Below, piece by piece: positions 1 to 6,693 of a stretch of 33,010 nt of DNA. The notes below the pieces were generated by a model. That model worked only from the letters and a program-made list of their open reading frames with translations, was not told the DNA's origin and made no database searches. The position numbers and the translations under genes are program-made. Every line of letters starts with the position of its first letter. Position 1 is the stretch's first letter. The stretch comes from an uncultured Oscillibacter sp. (GTDB lineage: Bacteria; Bacillota; Clostridia; Oscillospirales; Oscillospiraceae), in contig CAKTMK010000025.1 of assembly GCA_934574045.1 (NCBI GenBank), positions 1 to 33,010 on the forward strand, written 5' to 3'.

Positions 1-965
1 TGGCGGCGGACGCCCAGCTCTACGGCATGGAGCCGTTCGCACTGGAGCGCCTGACGGTGCTGGACGGCGACCTCTCCAAGCTCTCCGACCCGGACGGACA
101 TTATATTGCCGCCGTGTGCAGCGAGGACGACTACGGGAACGCCGACCCGGACAGCCACTGGGCCAAGCTGGGCGACGCCGTGCGGCTGCGGTACGTGGAG
201 CGGTGGGAGTTTTACGACCCCGCCACCGGCGAAGTCTTTCCCGACGGCACGGACCTGGGCGCCGTGAACTGGCAGCGGCGGGCCGCGGAATACCGGGACG
301 TTGTTTACACCGTGGCGGCACTGGTGAGCGTCCCCATCGCGTTCAGCTACCGCTATTACGGCGATGACGAGTTTGTGCTGGACGCGTAGGTTTTTTGCCG
401 GGACTCCGGCACGGACTGCGTGATGTACTACGCCTTTGACACGGCGGAGGACCGCGCGGCGGACATGGAGGCGTTTTTGAAGGACTACACGCAGACGGAC
501 GCGCCGGAGCTGGACTATGAGAGCCGCTTTACCTATACGGCGGAGTTTGACGGCGTGCGCGCCATGTTTTTGCTGCTGGGCGGGATGCTCAGCGGGATCG
601 TGGGGCTGGTGGGGGCGCTGAACTTCATCAACGCCGTCGTCACGGGCGTCTCCGCCCGCCGCCGGGAGCTGGCGGTGCTGCGCTCCGTGGGCATGACCGC
701 CCGGCAGGTGCGGGCCATGCTGGTGTTCGAGGGGCTTTTCTACACGCTGGGCGCGGTGGCGCTGGCGCTGGCTCTGACGCTGGCGGCGGCCCCGGCCATG
801 CGCTCCGCGCTGGAGAGCCTGTTCTGGTTTTTGACGTACCGCTTCACCCTCTGGCCGGTGCTGGCGGCGGCCCCGGTTTTCGCGGCGCTGGGCGTTGCCA
901 TCCCGGCGCTGTGCAGCCGGCTGGAGGCGAAGCGCTCCATCGTGGAGCGCCTGCGGCAGGAGTGA
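1..965 (+). pseudogene. FtsX-like ABC transporter permease, 3' part, interrupted by an in-frame TAG
   Basis: One reading frame is open from the window edge, is stopped by TAG at 387-389, and continues in the same frame to the TGA ending at 965. The residues just after the TAG (VFCRDSGTDCVMYYAFD) read as ordinary permease sequence, so one gene appears to be cut by a single amber codon. The second part has a short extracellular stretch and then three hydrophobic segments with the cytoplasmic loop typical of FtsX permeases (ARRRELAVLRSVGMTARQ) between the first two. Such permeases work with an ABC ATPase in antimicrobial-peptide resistance or lipoprotein/lipid export. The ATPase is not in the window. 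The 5' end is missing. An internal restart at GTG420/ATG423 is possible but has no good ribosome-binding site. A sequencing error or natural readthrough cannot be excluded. Confidence 0.8.
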
Positions 966-1050
966 CGGGCCGGACCCGGCCTTCCCCCGGCGGGCCTTCT
1001 CCGGCGGCGGGCCGCGGCCCACGGGTCTCCCACAGACTTCCCCGGCCCAG

Positions 1051-1077
1051 ACAGCCGCCCGCGCCGCGGGCGGCTGT
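1051..1077. terminator. GC-rich perfect hairpin after the permease gene
   Basis: A perfect inverted repeat of 13 bp arms around a single base (ACAGCCGCCCGCG then its complement) lies 86 bp after the permease stop. There is no U-tract. GC-only hairpins of this kind often serve as terminators in GC-rich Firmicutes; that role is inferred. Confidence 0.5.
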
Positions 1078-1580
1078 CCGGCTCTCCCGGCCCGCCGCGA
1101 TCCTGTGTCAACGCCGCAGGAAGCTTGTCCTGCGCTCCCGCTCTGCGGGTCTCCGTGGTCTGAATATCCGCCCGCGGGGGCCGTCAGGCTTTTTGATCTC
1201 CGCAGGCTCCCGCCGCACGGATGTCCGGCGGGGACTGGAGCTTGCGGGTAATTGCTGAAAGTCCAACGAAGTTTTGCGCGCAGTACCTTTCTATTCCCAT
1301 GTAAAAGTGCGTAGGTGACAGATATTTTCCGTTGCTTTTTTGCGGGGAATACGATACCATCGTGGAAATATTTGTACACTTCGTTATTTGCGAAAGCTCT
1401 GAAAAATATCGAAGTTTTCTGACATTTTTACGGAAAAATTTAGAGATTACCGAAGTCTCGGTGGATGCCTCCACATCAACTCCAAACACAGCGTTTTGCA
1501 TATAGCAGGACAATTTATACTGAGGAAATCCGAAATTCCAGTATAAAACCAAACAGGGTCTGGATAGAGTTTAAATGATA
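1078..1580. other. Intergenic stretch with a composition boundary near 1250
   Basis: No convincing gene is seen. Up to about 1245 the DNA is GC-rich like the backbone. From about 1250 it becomes AT-rich and stays so through most of the next 5.5 kb, marking the likely left edge of acquired DNA. A 122-codon minus-strand frame (1184-1552) crosses this boundary, has no family features, and was not accepted. Confidence 0.5.
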
Positions 1581-1589
1581 TGATATAAT
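1581..1589 (+). promoter_or_regulatory. Extended -10 promoter of the ptuAB operon
   Basis: TGATATAAT matches the extended -10 form TGnTATAAT exactly. No good -35 hexamer lies 17 bp upstream, as is common for extended -10 promoters. Transcription would start near 1596, downstream of the GGAGG at 1591-1595. That favours translation from the ATG at 1622, which has its own GGAGG at 1610-1614. Confidence 0.6.
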
Positions 1590-1621
1590 GGGAGGCATCG
1601 AAAATGGGTGGAGGCAGTGTT

Positions 1622-2884
1622 ATGCAGTTGAATCAGATCGGTCTGCGGAATTATCGTGGATTCAAAAACATTACCCTTGATTTTCAGGGAAAAAGCACCG
1701 TTCTCTACGGAATCAACGGCGTAGGAAAATCCAGCATTCTTCGAGGGATCAACCTGCTGTTTGCTCGGGCCGTATGCCGCGTTGTTATGAGTGAGTTCAA
1801 GCAGATCGTCCCGATCTCCCGGGATGACGTTCACTTCGGAACGTCCAGAGCGTCTGTACATGGGTCGTTTACATTTGATGACGGAAAAGAGTATCCCTAT
1901 GGATTTTCTTATGACAAAGGCACCGGAACACGGCAGGTAAACCGGAAAGTCATATCTGATTTTGCAGGAGCGTTCAGCGCTCAGTATTTATCGGAACATG
2001 CGCCGCTTCCGGTATTTGCTTATTACGGAGTAAACCGGGCCGTATTGGACGTACCCCTGCGGATCAAGCAAAAGCATGAATTTGGGAAGCTTGAAGCCTA
2101 TCAAAACGCTTTGAAGGCAACTACTGATTTCAGGACCTTTTTCGAGTGGTTCCGGAATCAGCAGGAGATCGAAAACAGCCGAGCGGTAGAGCTTAAAAAT
2201 CTGGAGTATCGCTCTCCCGCGTTGGAGGCCACGAGAACGGCGATCCAATCCATGCTCCCGGGAATGACAAATATCAGGATCACCCATTCCCCGCTTCGTA
2301 TGTGTGCAACAAAAGCCGGACAGACCCTTTCGATCCAGCAGTTATCTGATGGGGAAAAGTGCGCTTTGGCCATGCTGGGCGATCTGGCCCGCCGGCTGTC
2401 CTTGGCGAATCCGGAATCGGAGAATCCGCTGCTTGGCGGCGGGATCGTTTTGATCGACGAAGTGGAGCTTCATATGCACCCCTCATGGCAGCAGACGATC
2501 GTTCCGACTCTGCACAAGGTATTTCCAAATATTCAGTTCATCATTACGACCCATTCTCCGGTCGTTTTGGGCGGGCTGGACAACACCTTCAAGGTCCTGA
2601 AACTTGCAAGAACGGATAACCTTAGTGTTGAAGCGACGGAAGTAACTCCGGCTTATTACGACGCGAATCTGGTTCTTGAAGATCAAATGGATACTCCCAG
2701 TATCCCGACTGAGGTCTCAAGCGTAGAAAAGCAAATGTTTGACAGCTTGAAGCGCAAAGACATCCCCGCCGTCCAAATGTATATGCGGCATTTATCTCAG
2801 TTGACAAACGGTTCCCATCCGTCTATTACAGAAGCGCAGATCTTACTGCATCGGATGGGAGCACAGTTGGGTGAGCAGTCATGA
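1622..2884 (+). CDS. ptuA: PtuA-like AAA/ABC-type ATPase of a Septu defence system
   Basis: This is a 420-aa ATPase of the PtuA/retron-associated family, the nucleotide-binding partner of an HNH nuclease in the Septu anti-phage system. From the 1622 start, Walker A (GINGVGKS) is at residues 30-37, an ABC-type signature (LSDGEK) at 241-246, Walker B (IVLIDEVELH) at 275-284 and the H-loop (TTHSPV) at 309-314. The N-terminus (MQLNQIGLRNYRGF) is typical of this fold. An in-frame ATG at 1604 also has an SD (GGAGG at 1591), but that SD lies upstream of the predicted transcript start. The stop overlaps the next start by 4 nt (ATGA), indicating translational coupling. No reverse transcriptase gene is adjacent, so this looks like stand-alone Septu rather than a retron. 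Confidence 0.88.
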   Translation: MQLNQIGLRNYRGFKNITLDFQGKSTVLYGINGVGKSSILRGINLLFARAVCRVVMSEFKQIVPISRDDVHFGTSRASVHGSFTFDDGKEYPYGFSYDKGTGTRQVNRKVISDFAGAFSAQYLSEHAPLPVFAYYGVNRAVLDVPLRIKQKHEFGKLEAYQNALKATTDFRTFFEWFRNQQEIENSRAVELKNLEYRSPALEATRTAIQSMLPGMTNIRITHSPLRMCATKAGQTLSIQQLSDGEKCALAMLGDLARRLSLANPESENPLLGGGIVLIDEVELHMHPSWQQTIVPTLHKVFPNIQFIITTHSPVVLGGLDNTFKVLKLARTDNLSVEATEVTPAYYDANLVLEDQMDTPSIPTEVSSVEKQMFDSLKRKDIPAVQMYMRHLSQLTNGSHPSITEAQILLHRMGAQLGEQS

Positions 2885-3537
2885 AGCGAATCGTCAAAGG
2901 GAAAGAACCGTCTGATTTTACGGCATGGAAGGAACAATTTCGGCAGGATCACGGGAAAGAACCCGAATATAAGGATTTTCGCATGACTCCGGAATGGAAA
3001 AATCTGATCCAGGCCCTGCTCAAAGAGCAGGGATACATATGCTGTTACTGTATGCAGCGGATTTACGGCGGGGACTCTCATATCGAGCACTTTGTTCCGA
3101 GAGATATCAAAAACACGGATCCGCATTCCATGCGGGCTTCTGATGTAGAACTGAACTATGGGAATTTGTTTGAATCCTGCAATGGAGAGCATTGGGATTG
3201 GAGCCATTGCGGACGGTTCAAGGATAGAGAATCTGACCCCATTCTTCTTTCCCCTGCGCAGGAAGATATCGAAGAAAGATTCTGTTATGATTTAGACGGG
3301 TCGATTGACGCTGTACACGCGGATGACAGCGCCGCAATGAGTACGATCCGAATACTGAATTTGAACGATACCGCCTTAAAACGGCATAGAAGAACGGCTA
3401 TCTTTACGGCGCTGAAAAATGCAGATCCGAAAAGCTCTAACGAAGCGCTCATTGATTCGTATTCCCGCCAAGATGAATCTGGAATGTTTGCACCTTACTG
3501 CATGGCAGTTATTTGGGCCTTGAGAGAGTTCTCGTAA
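2881..3537 (+). CDS. ptuB: PtuB-like HNH endonuclease of a Septu defence system
   Basis: A 218-aa HNH-type nuclease of the TIGR02646/retron-HNH group, predicted effector of the PtuA-PtuB complex that would cut nucleic acid on phage infection. Visible nuclease features are a Cys pair at residues 54-57 (CCYC), the HIEHF motif at 67-71, the LNYGNLF segment with Asn92, and further Cys/His residues at 100, 104, 109 and 110 that could complete a metal site. The start overlaps the ptuA stop by 4 nt, and a strong terminator follows within 10 nt, so ptuA-ptuB is a self-contained two-gene operon. Codon use is AT-richer than the chromosomal neighbours, consistent with transfer. Specificity cannot be read from the sequence. 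Confidence 0.86.
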   Translation: MKRIVKGKEPSDFTAWKEQFRQDHGKEPEYKDFRMTPEWKNLIQALLKEQGYICCYCMQRIYGGDSHIEHFVPRDIKNTDPHSMRASDVELNYGNLFESCNGEHWDWSHCGRFKDRESDPILLSPAQEDIEERFCYDLDGSIDAVHADDSAAMSTIRILNLNDTALKRHRRTAIFTALKNADPKSSNEALIDSYSRQDESGMFAPYCMAVIWALREFS

Positions 3538-3545
3538 AAACCCTA

Positions 3546-3581
3546 AAAGCGACCTCCTCCCAATTGGGAGGAGGTCGCTTT
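3546..3581 (+). terminator. Terminator of the ptuAB operon
   Basis: A perfect 36-bp palindrome of two 18-nt arms (left arm AAAGCGACCTCCTCCCAA) starts 9 nt after the ptuB stop, and its right arm ends in TTT. It would form a very stable hairpin with A/T ends and may work in both directions. Confidence 0.85.
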
Positions 3582-3665
3582 CAGATAGAACGCTTTCAGC
3601 AGTTCGATTTAATTGCGCCACTTGGTCCGTCAACTGCCTATTATCTAAAGGAAATGGGCTTGTAA
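3582..3665 (-). other. Sequence just downstream of the TnpB remnant; possible IS605-type right end
   Basis: On the minus strand these 84 nt follow the stop of the TnpB fragment, where IS200/IS605 elements carry their right end and the 3' part of the omega-RNA. CGCTTTCAG occurs twice here (3576-3584 and 3591-3599). On the plus strand a 25-codon stretch ending in TAA at 3665 (QFDLIAPLGPSTAYYLKEMG) reads like the tail of a lost gene. Neither reading can be settled from the sequence. Confidence 0.25.
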
Positions 3666-3962
3666 CTATCCGGTAGTGCAAACGCTTGTAAAGCTTCTAC
3701 CTTTGGCTTGCCGGACGATCCGGCAGTGATGTTGCATCGAGGGGTGATTGACTGCGCCCTTCGCAAAGGAGATATGCTCCAGAGTGACTGTATCCGATAC
3801 TTGCTTGTCGGTTAGATAGTTGATCCACATACGATACAGATTCATTGCTCCGATACGTTCGTCACTGGAACGGTATCCGCAAGCGCGGCAGGTAAACAGG
3901 TGCTTTTTCTCGTCTCTGTTCCCTTGTTCTATACGTCCGCAGACATCATAATGATTTTGCAT
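3666..3962 (-). pseudogene. Truncated IS200/IS605-family TnpB (C-terminal zinc-finger part)
   Basis: The last ~98 codons of a TnpB/OrfB-type RNA-guided nuclease remain. The motif FTCRACGYRSSDERIGAMNL is the C-terminal zinc finger plus the final RuvC segment. It is followed by a typical tail containing AKGAVNHPS. The first Cys pair is damaged: YDVCG stands where CxxCG is expected. Upstream of the ATG at 3962 there is no homology, so about three quarters of the gene, including the first two catalytic RuvC motifs, is deleted. No TnpA is seen. The fragment should be inactive but shows that an IS605-type element was once present in the island. Confidence 0.82.
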
Positions 3963-4008
3963 GTAATGTAGGCAATAGAGAATGTTTCATATTGTTAATG
4001 ATTCTTTG

Positions 4009-4038
4009 TTGATTTCGGAGATGTTGGGGTGGTATTAT
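4009..4038 (+). promoter_or_regulatory. Likely promoter of the small-ORF pair
   Basis: TTGATT (4009-4014) and TATTAT (4033-4038) are separated by 18 bp, about 80 nt upstream of the small ORF starting at 4118. Confidence 0.5.
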
Positions 4039-4117
4039 TAAAATACAAAATGGTTGTAATCAAGTTGAGAAACATTCCAAAACAGACTTAAAAGCAAAAA
4101 AGGAAGGAGACGGTACT

Positions 4118-4255
4118 ATGCCCGCTGTAACGCAGAATCATATTTATAGTTATGGCAAAAAAAGAAAAGACGCCAAAGACGAACATGTTCTGAGTAATGA
4201 GCAGCTTCAGAAAATTAAGCAATCTCTTCAAAAGTACCGTACCGGAAAAAAATAA
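4118..4255 (+). CDS. Small basic hypothetical protein (45 aa)
   Basis: This short ORF starts with ATG behind a strong SD (AAGGAAGGAGA, 4100-4110) and ends with TAA at 4255. The product, beginning MPAVTQNHIYSYGKKRKDAK, is rich in Lys and Gln and probably helical in its second half. It has no Cys, no signal peptide and no membrane segment. I do not recognise it. The good promoter and SD argue for real translation. The next ORF begins 7 nt later, so the two may be coupled. Confidence 0.5.
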   Translation: MPAVTQNHIYSYGKKRKDAKDEHVLSNEQLQKIKQSLQKYRTGKK

Positions 4256-4262
4256 TGGAATA

Positions 4263-4484
4263 ATGGAGTTGAAAGCAAAACTCTTTCATCAAGGACTTGT
4301 GGGGCTGACTTGGAAATTCCATGCCAGCCCTAAGTTTTGTGCCAATCCAGAATACTACAATCGCTACATTCAATTGAATGCGATTGAAGATTGCCGGCGG
4401 GGAATGGGTGTTACACATGCTTTGGTCGGTGAAGAAAAAATCGAATTGCAGGATTTATTACTTTGCGAGCAACTTCTCTCATAA
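4263..4484 (+). CDS. Small hypothetical protein (73 aa)
   Basis: The ORF begins at ATG 4263 (MELKAKLFHQGLVGLTWKFH) and ends at TAA 4484. The same frame is open upstream to 4197, but that part runs through the preceding ORF, so 4263 is preferred. There is no strong SD, and the 7-nt gap to the upstream stop suggests coupled re-initiation. The product is soluble, with two Cys residues and a mixed charge pattern. No family is recognised. Its place in the acquired block and its neighbours suggest an accessory or defence-related role, which is only a guess. Confidence 0.45.
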   Translation: MELKAKLFHQGLVGLTWKFHASPKFCANPEYYNRYIQLNAIEDCRRGMGVTHALVGEEKIELQDLLLCEQLLS

Positions 4485-4546
4485 GCGAGGGAGGCAACGG
4501 CACTAAATTGGTAAAATCGTCAAAAAATCATTTCTTAAATTAGAAA

Positions 4547-4575
4547 TTGACAGGTTTACATTTTTGTACTACAAT
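4547..4575 (+). promoter_or_regulatory. Consensus sigma-A promoter of an orphan small transcript
   Basis: A perfect -35 TTGACA (4547-4552) and -10 TACAAT (4570-4575) are separated by 17 bp, with no protein-coding gene downstream on this strand for over 1.5 kb. Transcription should begin near 4582. Confidence 0.72.
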
Positions 4576-4581
4576 ACTTTA

Positions 4582-4686
4582 CAGTAAAATAAGTCCTCAC
4601 AATCCGCGGGAGGCTGTAAGCGTCATGTGTTGGCGTCGGATCGAGGCATTGTTAGAAAAACACCTCAGATATGAGGTGTTTTTTGC
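4582..4686 (+). ncRNA. Candidate ~100-nt small RNA
   Basis: The interval is bounded by a consensus promoter (4547-4575) and a strong intrinsic terminator (4656-4683). It holds no ORF with an SD. The predicted transcript is about 100 nt and contains GGGAGG at 4609-4614, which could act as an anti-SD-like or pairing segment. It sits between the small-ORF pair and an AlbA_2 pseudogene on the other strand. It could be a regulatory RNA of the mobile element, a counter-transcript, or a leader whose gene has been lost. No known RNA family is recognised. Confidence 0.5.
4656..4683 (+). terminator. Intrinsic terminator of the orphan transcript
   Basis: A 12-bp perfect stem (AAAAACACCTCA with its complement) around the loop GATA, with a run of six T at 4679-4684 that overlaps the right arm. 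Confidence 0.85.
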
Positions 4687-4696
4687 TTATATGTGT

Positions 4697-4754
4697 GCCC
4701 GCGGGCACAGAAGGACATCAAGCGGAAACTGGTGTTTCCGCTGTTTTCTTGTTA
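4697..4754 (+). repeat. Hairpin module, copy A
   Basis: This ~58-nt segment resembles 5846-5903. Shared core: GCCYGCGGGC, then AGGACAT, then GCGGAAAC-(4 nt)-GTTTCCGC followed by a T-rich run. In copy A the first block is part of a 16-bp palindrome (TGTGCCCGCGGGCACA, 4694-4709). The second is a 9-bp stem (4721-4729 with 4734-4742) followed by TTTTCTT, so it can act as a terminator. The two copies bracket the AlbA_2 pseudogene. Confidence 0.6.
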
Positions 4755-4825
4755 GGCTTGCATATCTTTCGCCAGTGCAGTATTATAATTACTAATTGGG
4801 GTATGTGTTTGCGGATGCATACTTG

Positions 4826-4852
4826 AGAGAGCCGGGAAACTGGCTCTCTTTC
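4826..4852 (+). terminator. Intrinsic terminator-like hairpin
   Basis: AGAGAGCC (4826-4833) pairs with GGCTCTCT (4842-4849) and is followed by TTCT. It is the third hairpin in a row after the small-RNA unit. On the minus strand it lies 85 nt beyond the end of the AlbA_2 pseudogene. Confidence 0.55.
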
Positions 4853-4936
4853 TATATTTAGATGTTTCCTCCTTTAACCGTACAGGCCGAGATGTAGCAG
4901 CTCACGAATTTTCGGTTTTCAGGGAAAGTCAAGCTG

Positions 4937-5693
4937 TCACATACTGCTGCTTGGGCTGTAAGGCTTATCCGGCATTGTCAACTGAATGGCTCCGCTCGGC
5001 ACTAATGGGTCAAGATATCTCTGCAAGGCATACTGTCCGGCTGTTAGGAGGCAATATCCGAATACTCAATAATCTTGCTGCGAGTTTGAGGTGTGCGGCA
5101 AAACTCTAACAGTCCTTTTTCGTCTTGCGCATTTTCCCTTTCTGCAGCCTCACCAGCAATGCTCCCCATCATAGCGCTCTCGCCGTTGTAAAGGGCTGCC
5201 GAAAATTCACTGCGCTGATCCAGAAACTCCGGTTCCGGAAACCCTGATTTTTCATGGAAAAGCGAATTGTGGGGATGCCGGAATAAGGATTCTTTGTTTT
5301 TCCCAATTTTTCGCCAGGATTAAGAACTCCCATTTTTTCTGCCGGACGAATATCATCCTGATATTTCTTGCGGAATGCCTCATAGCTATATACTTCGTAT
5401 TCTGTCATGGGCTTATCCCCATTGCCTACTTGGGTATAGGAGCCGCGCAATCCTCCCTTGGCCGTTTTAAAGCAAGGTTGCTCGGTAATATCGACAGGTG
5501 AGATCTCTGCGGAAACAAACGTAAGCCCGGTTTCATCCACCTCGGTAAACTGAGGACGAACTACTGGAGTCATCTGTTCGCAATACTCCATGACTTTGCG
5601 CATCATGTACCCCAACTTTTGCAAACCCGCTCTTTTCATCCAAGCCAAAAACGAAAGTTCCTCCGCTATTCTGGTTGGGAAATGCAGAAATAG
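4937..5693 (-). pseudogene. Frameshifted AlbA_2-domain (Schlafen-like ATP-binding) transcriptional regulator
   Basis: Fragments of one protein appear in order on the minus strand but in changing frames. About 5691-5602 reads FPNQNSGGTFVFGLDE. From 5597 the frame changes and reads VMEYCEQMTPVVRPQFTEVD, then GDKPMTEYEVYSYEAF and QDDIRP, the AlbA_2 core. Around 5245 it changes again to GFPEPEF and KGLLEFCRTPQTRSKI, a C-terminal winged-helix part. Beyond the TAA at 5044 a further shift gives YALQRYLDPLVPSGAIQLTM, ending at 4937. The start codon and much of the middle are missing, so at least three frameshifts and one deletion have occurred. Intact relatives are putative DNA-binding regulators common on mobile elements. 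No function is expected now. Confidence 0.75.
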
Positions 5694-5775
5694 TGTTATA
5701 ATTAGCACAAGCAAAGCAAGAAATGAAGAGGAAACACAAGATTTTTCTTAGCTTTCTTCTCAGGTTTCTTATGTT

Positions 5776-5803
5776 ACAAGAGAAACGCAAGAGCTTCTCT
5801 TGT
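5776..5803. terminator. Weak hairpin upstream of the pseudogene remnant
   Basis: ACAAGAGAA (5776-5784) pairs with TTCTCTTGT (5795-5803), followed on the plus strand by ATTTCTC. It could be a terminator or an old operator. The role is uncertain. Confidence 0.35.
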
Positions 5804-5845
5804 ATTTCTCGCTAAATTTAGCAAGTTAACAAAAGGGGCAGCGGC

Positions 5846-5903
5846 GCCTGCGGGCGCGGGAGGACATAAGGCGGAAACATGCGTTTCCGCAATTGTTTTT
5901 GTC
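5846..5903 (+). repeat. Hairpin module, copy B
   Basis: Second copy of the module at 4697-4754. GCGGAAAC (5871-5878) pairs with GTTTCCGC (5883-5890) and is followed by AATTGTTTTTG, a plausible terminator. The shared block GGACATAAGGCGGAAAC differs from copy A at two positions. Confidence 0.6.
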
Positions 5904-6006
5904 AGCAAAAATTTTATTGAAAAAATGTGGTAAAATTGGACAAAAACTATAAAAAATTTTCTTGTTTTTGTAACAATATACGAATTTTAGAAAAAGGCCG
6001 TTTTTT

Positions 6007-6036
6007 TTGATTTTTTTCGACACTTTTGAATATAAC
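6007..6036 (+). promoter_or_regulatory. Likely promoter of the zinc-ribbon gene
   Basis: TTGATT (6007-6012) and TATAAC (6031-6036) with an 18-bp spacer in a very AT-rich stretch. Transcription from about 6043 would leave a leader of ~120 nt. Confidence 0.45.
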
Positions 6037-6042
6037 AAGGCA

Positions 6043-6122
6043 AAGAAACAGCTCCACCCGGGGGAGTCGTTTCTTAGACTGCCAGAGACGTTCTCGACCG
6101 GATGTAAAACCCGGCACTGGCA
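6043..6122 (+). ncRNA. Structured 5' leader of the zinc-ribbon gene
   Basis: Two stem-loops can form. In the first, AAGAAAC (6043-6049) pairs with GTTTCTT (6069-6075), with inner CTCC/GGAG pairing. In the second, TGCCAG (6080-6085) pairs with CTGGCA (6117-6122), with an inner CCGG/CCGG stem, and is followed by seven A. The SD is at 6151-6156. The structure suggests a cis-regulatory leader, but it matches no riboswitch class I know. Confidence 0.4.
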
Positions 6123-6164
6123 AAAAAAGAGAGAACAAAAAAATTATATAAGGAGGCAATTACT

Positions 6165-6365
6165 ATGAAAGAAGATAGGATTATGGCAAAATGCACCCAT
6201 TGCGGTGCAGAACTCCCGATTGAGTATCTGGGATTTTTGCCTGAGACGGATGATTTTTTCCGAAAACTCCCTTCAACTGACACCCCGGAAGGGGTAGATT
6301 CGACGATCCTGCTGTGTCCGAACTGTCTGACAGACTGGATGCAAAAACACGGATACGAGGTCTGA
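6165..6365 (+). CDS. Small CxxC-CxxC zinc-ribbon protein (66 aa)
   Basis: A 66-aa soluble protein with two Cys pairs, CTHC near the N-terminus and CPNC near the C-terminus, about 40 residues apart. They would bind one zinc ion as a ribbon. ATG 6165 is preferred because AGGAGG (6151-6156) lies 8 nt upstream; a second ATG at 6183 (MAKCTHCG) has no comparable site. The gene is monocistronic, with its own promoter, a structured leader and a strong terminator directly after the stop. Small zinc ribbons often serve as regulators or adaptors on mobile elements, but no specific function can be assigned. Confidence 0.68.
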   Translation: MKEDRIMAKCTHCGAELPIEYLGFLPETDDFFRKLPSTDTPEGVDSTILLCPNCLTDWMQKHGYEV

Positions 6366-6370
6366 TTCTC

Positions 6371-6399
6371 AAATGGGCGCCGCATTGCGGCGCCCATTT
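6371..6399 (+). terminator. Terminator of the zinc-ribbon gene
   Basis: A 13-bp perfect stem (AAATGGGCGCCGC with its complement) around the 3-nt loop ATT, ending in ATTT, 5 nt after the stop. Confidence 0.85.
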
Positions 6400-6402
6400 A
6401 AT

Positions 6403-6475
6403 CTGTCGAAAAAGTCCAGATGGTGCCGGGTTTTTCGACAGACTGAGCGCCTCTCCCGATCGTGGGAGGGGCGCT
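6403..6475. repeat. Two tandem hairpins
   Basis: CTGTCGAAAAA (6403-6413) pairs perfectly with TTTTTCGACAG (6431-6441). Immediately after, AGCGCCTCTCCC (6446-6457) pairs with GGGAGGGGCGCT (6464-6475) with one G-U pair. They may be back-to-back terminators or the remnant of a small mobile repeat. Confidence 0.55.
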
Positions 6476-6690
6476 GTAATATGTAGCAGCTAATTTCTGA
6501 TGCCTCAATCAACAGTAGTTTTGCTCTTCACAGCAAAAGCCGCAGCCGTCATGCTGCGGGTCTCCTTCGACGCGCCAGTCCCAAAGCATCCAATTCCCGC
6601 AAAACCGAAATTTTTCCCTGTTTTCAAAAAGTTTACAATATGGCTGAATCCATTCCACCCCAATCGGTTCCCTGCTTTTACCCTTGCCAA
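6476..6690. other. Intergenic stretch with a possible Cys-rich minus-strand remnant
   Basis: No gene is accepted here. On the minus strand a frame ending at 6509 reads protein-like and Cys/Trp-rich (NWMLWDWRVEGDPQHDGCGF), but it has no convincing start or SD. It may be the C-terminal end of a decayed gene. Confidence 0.3.
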
Positions 6691-6693
6691 AAG

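Noticed and set aside
1184..1552. 122-codon minus-strand frame at the island edge
   Set aside because: No SD, no family features, and it crosses a composition boundary.
1604..3537. Retron (reverse transcriptase plus PtuAB effector)
   Set aside because: No reverse transcriptase motif (YxDD) or msr-msd-like structure is found next to the operon.
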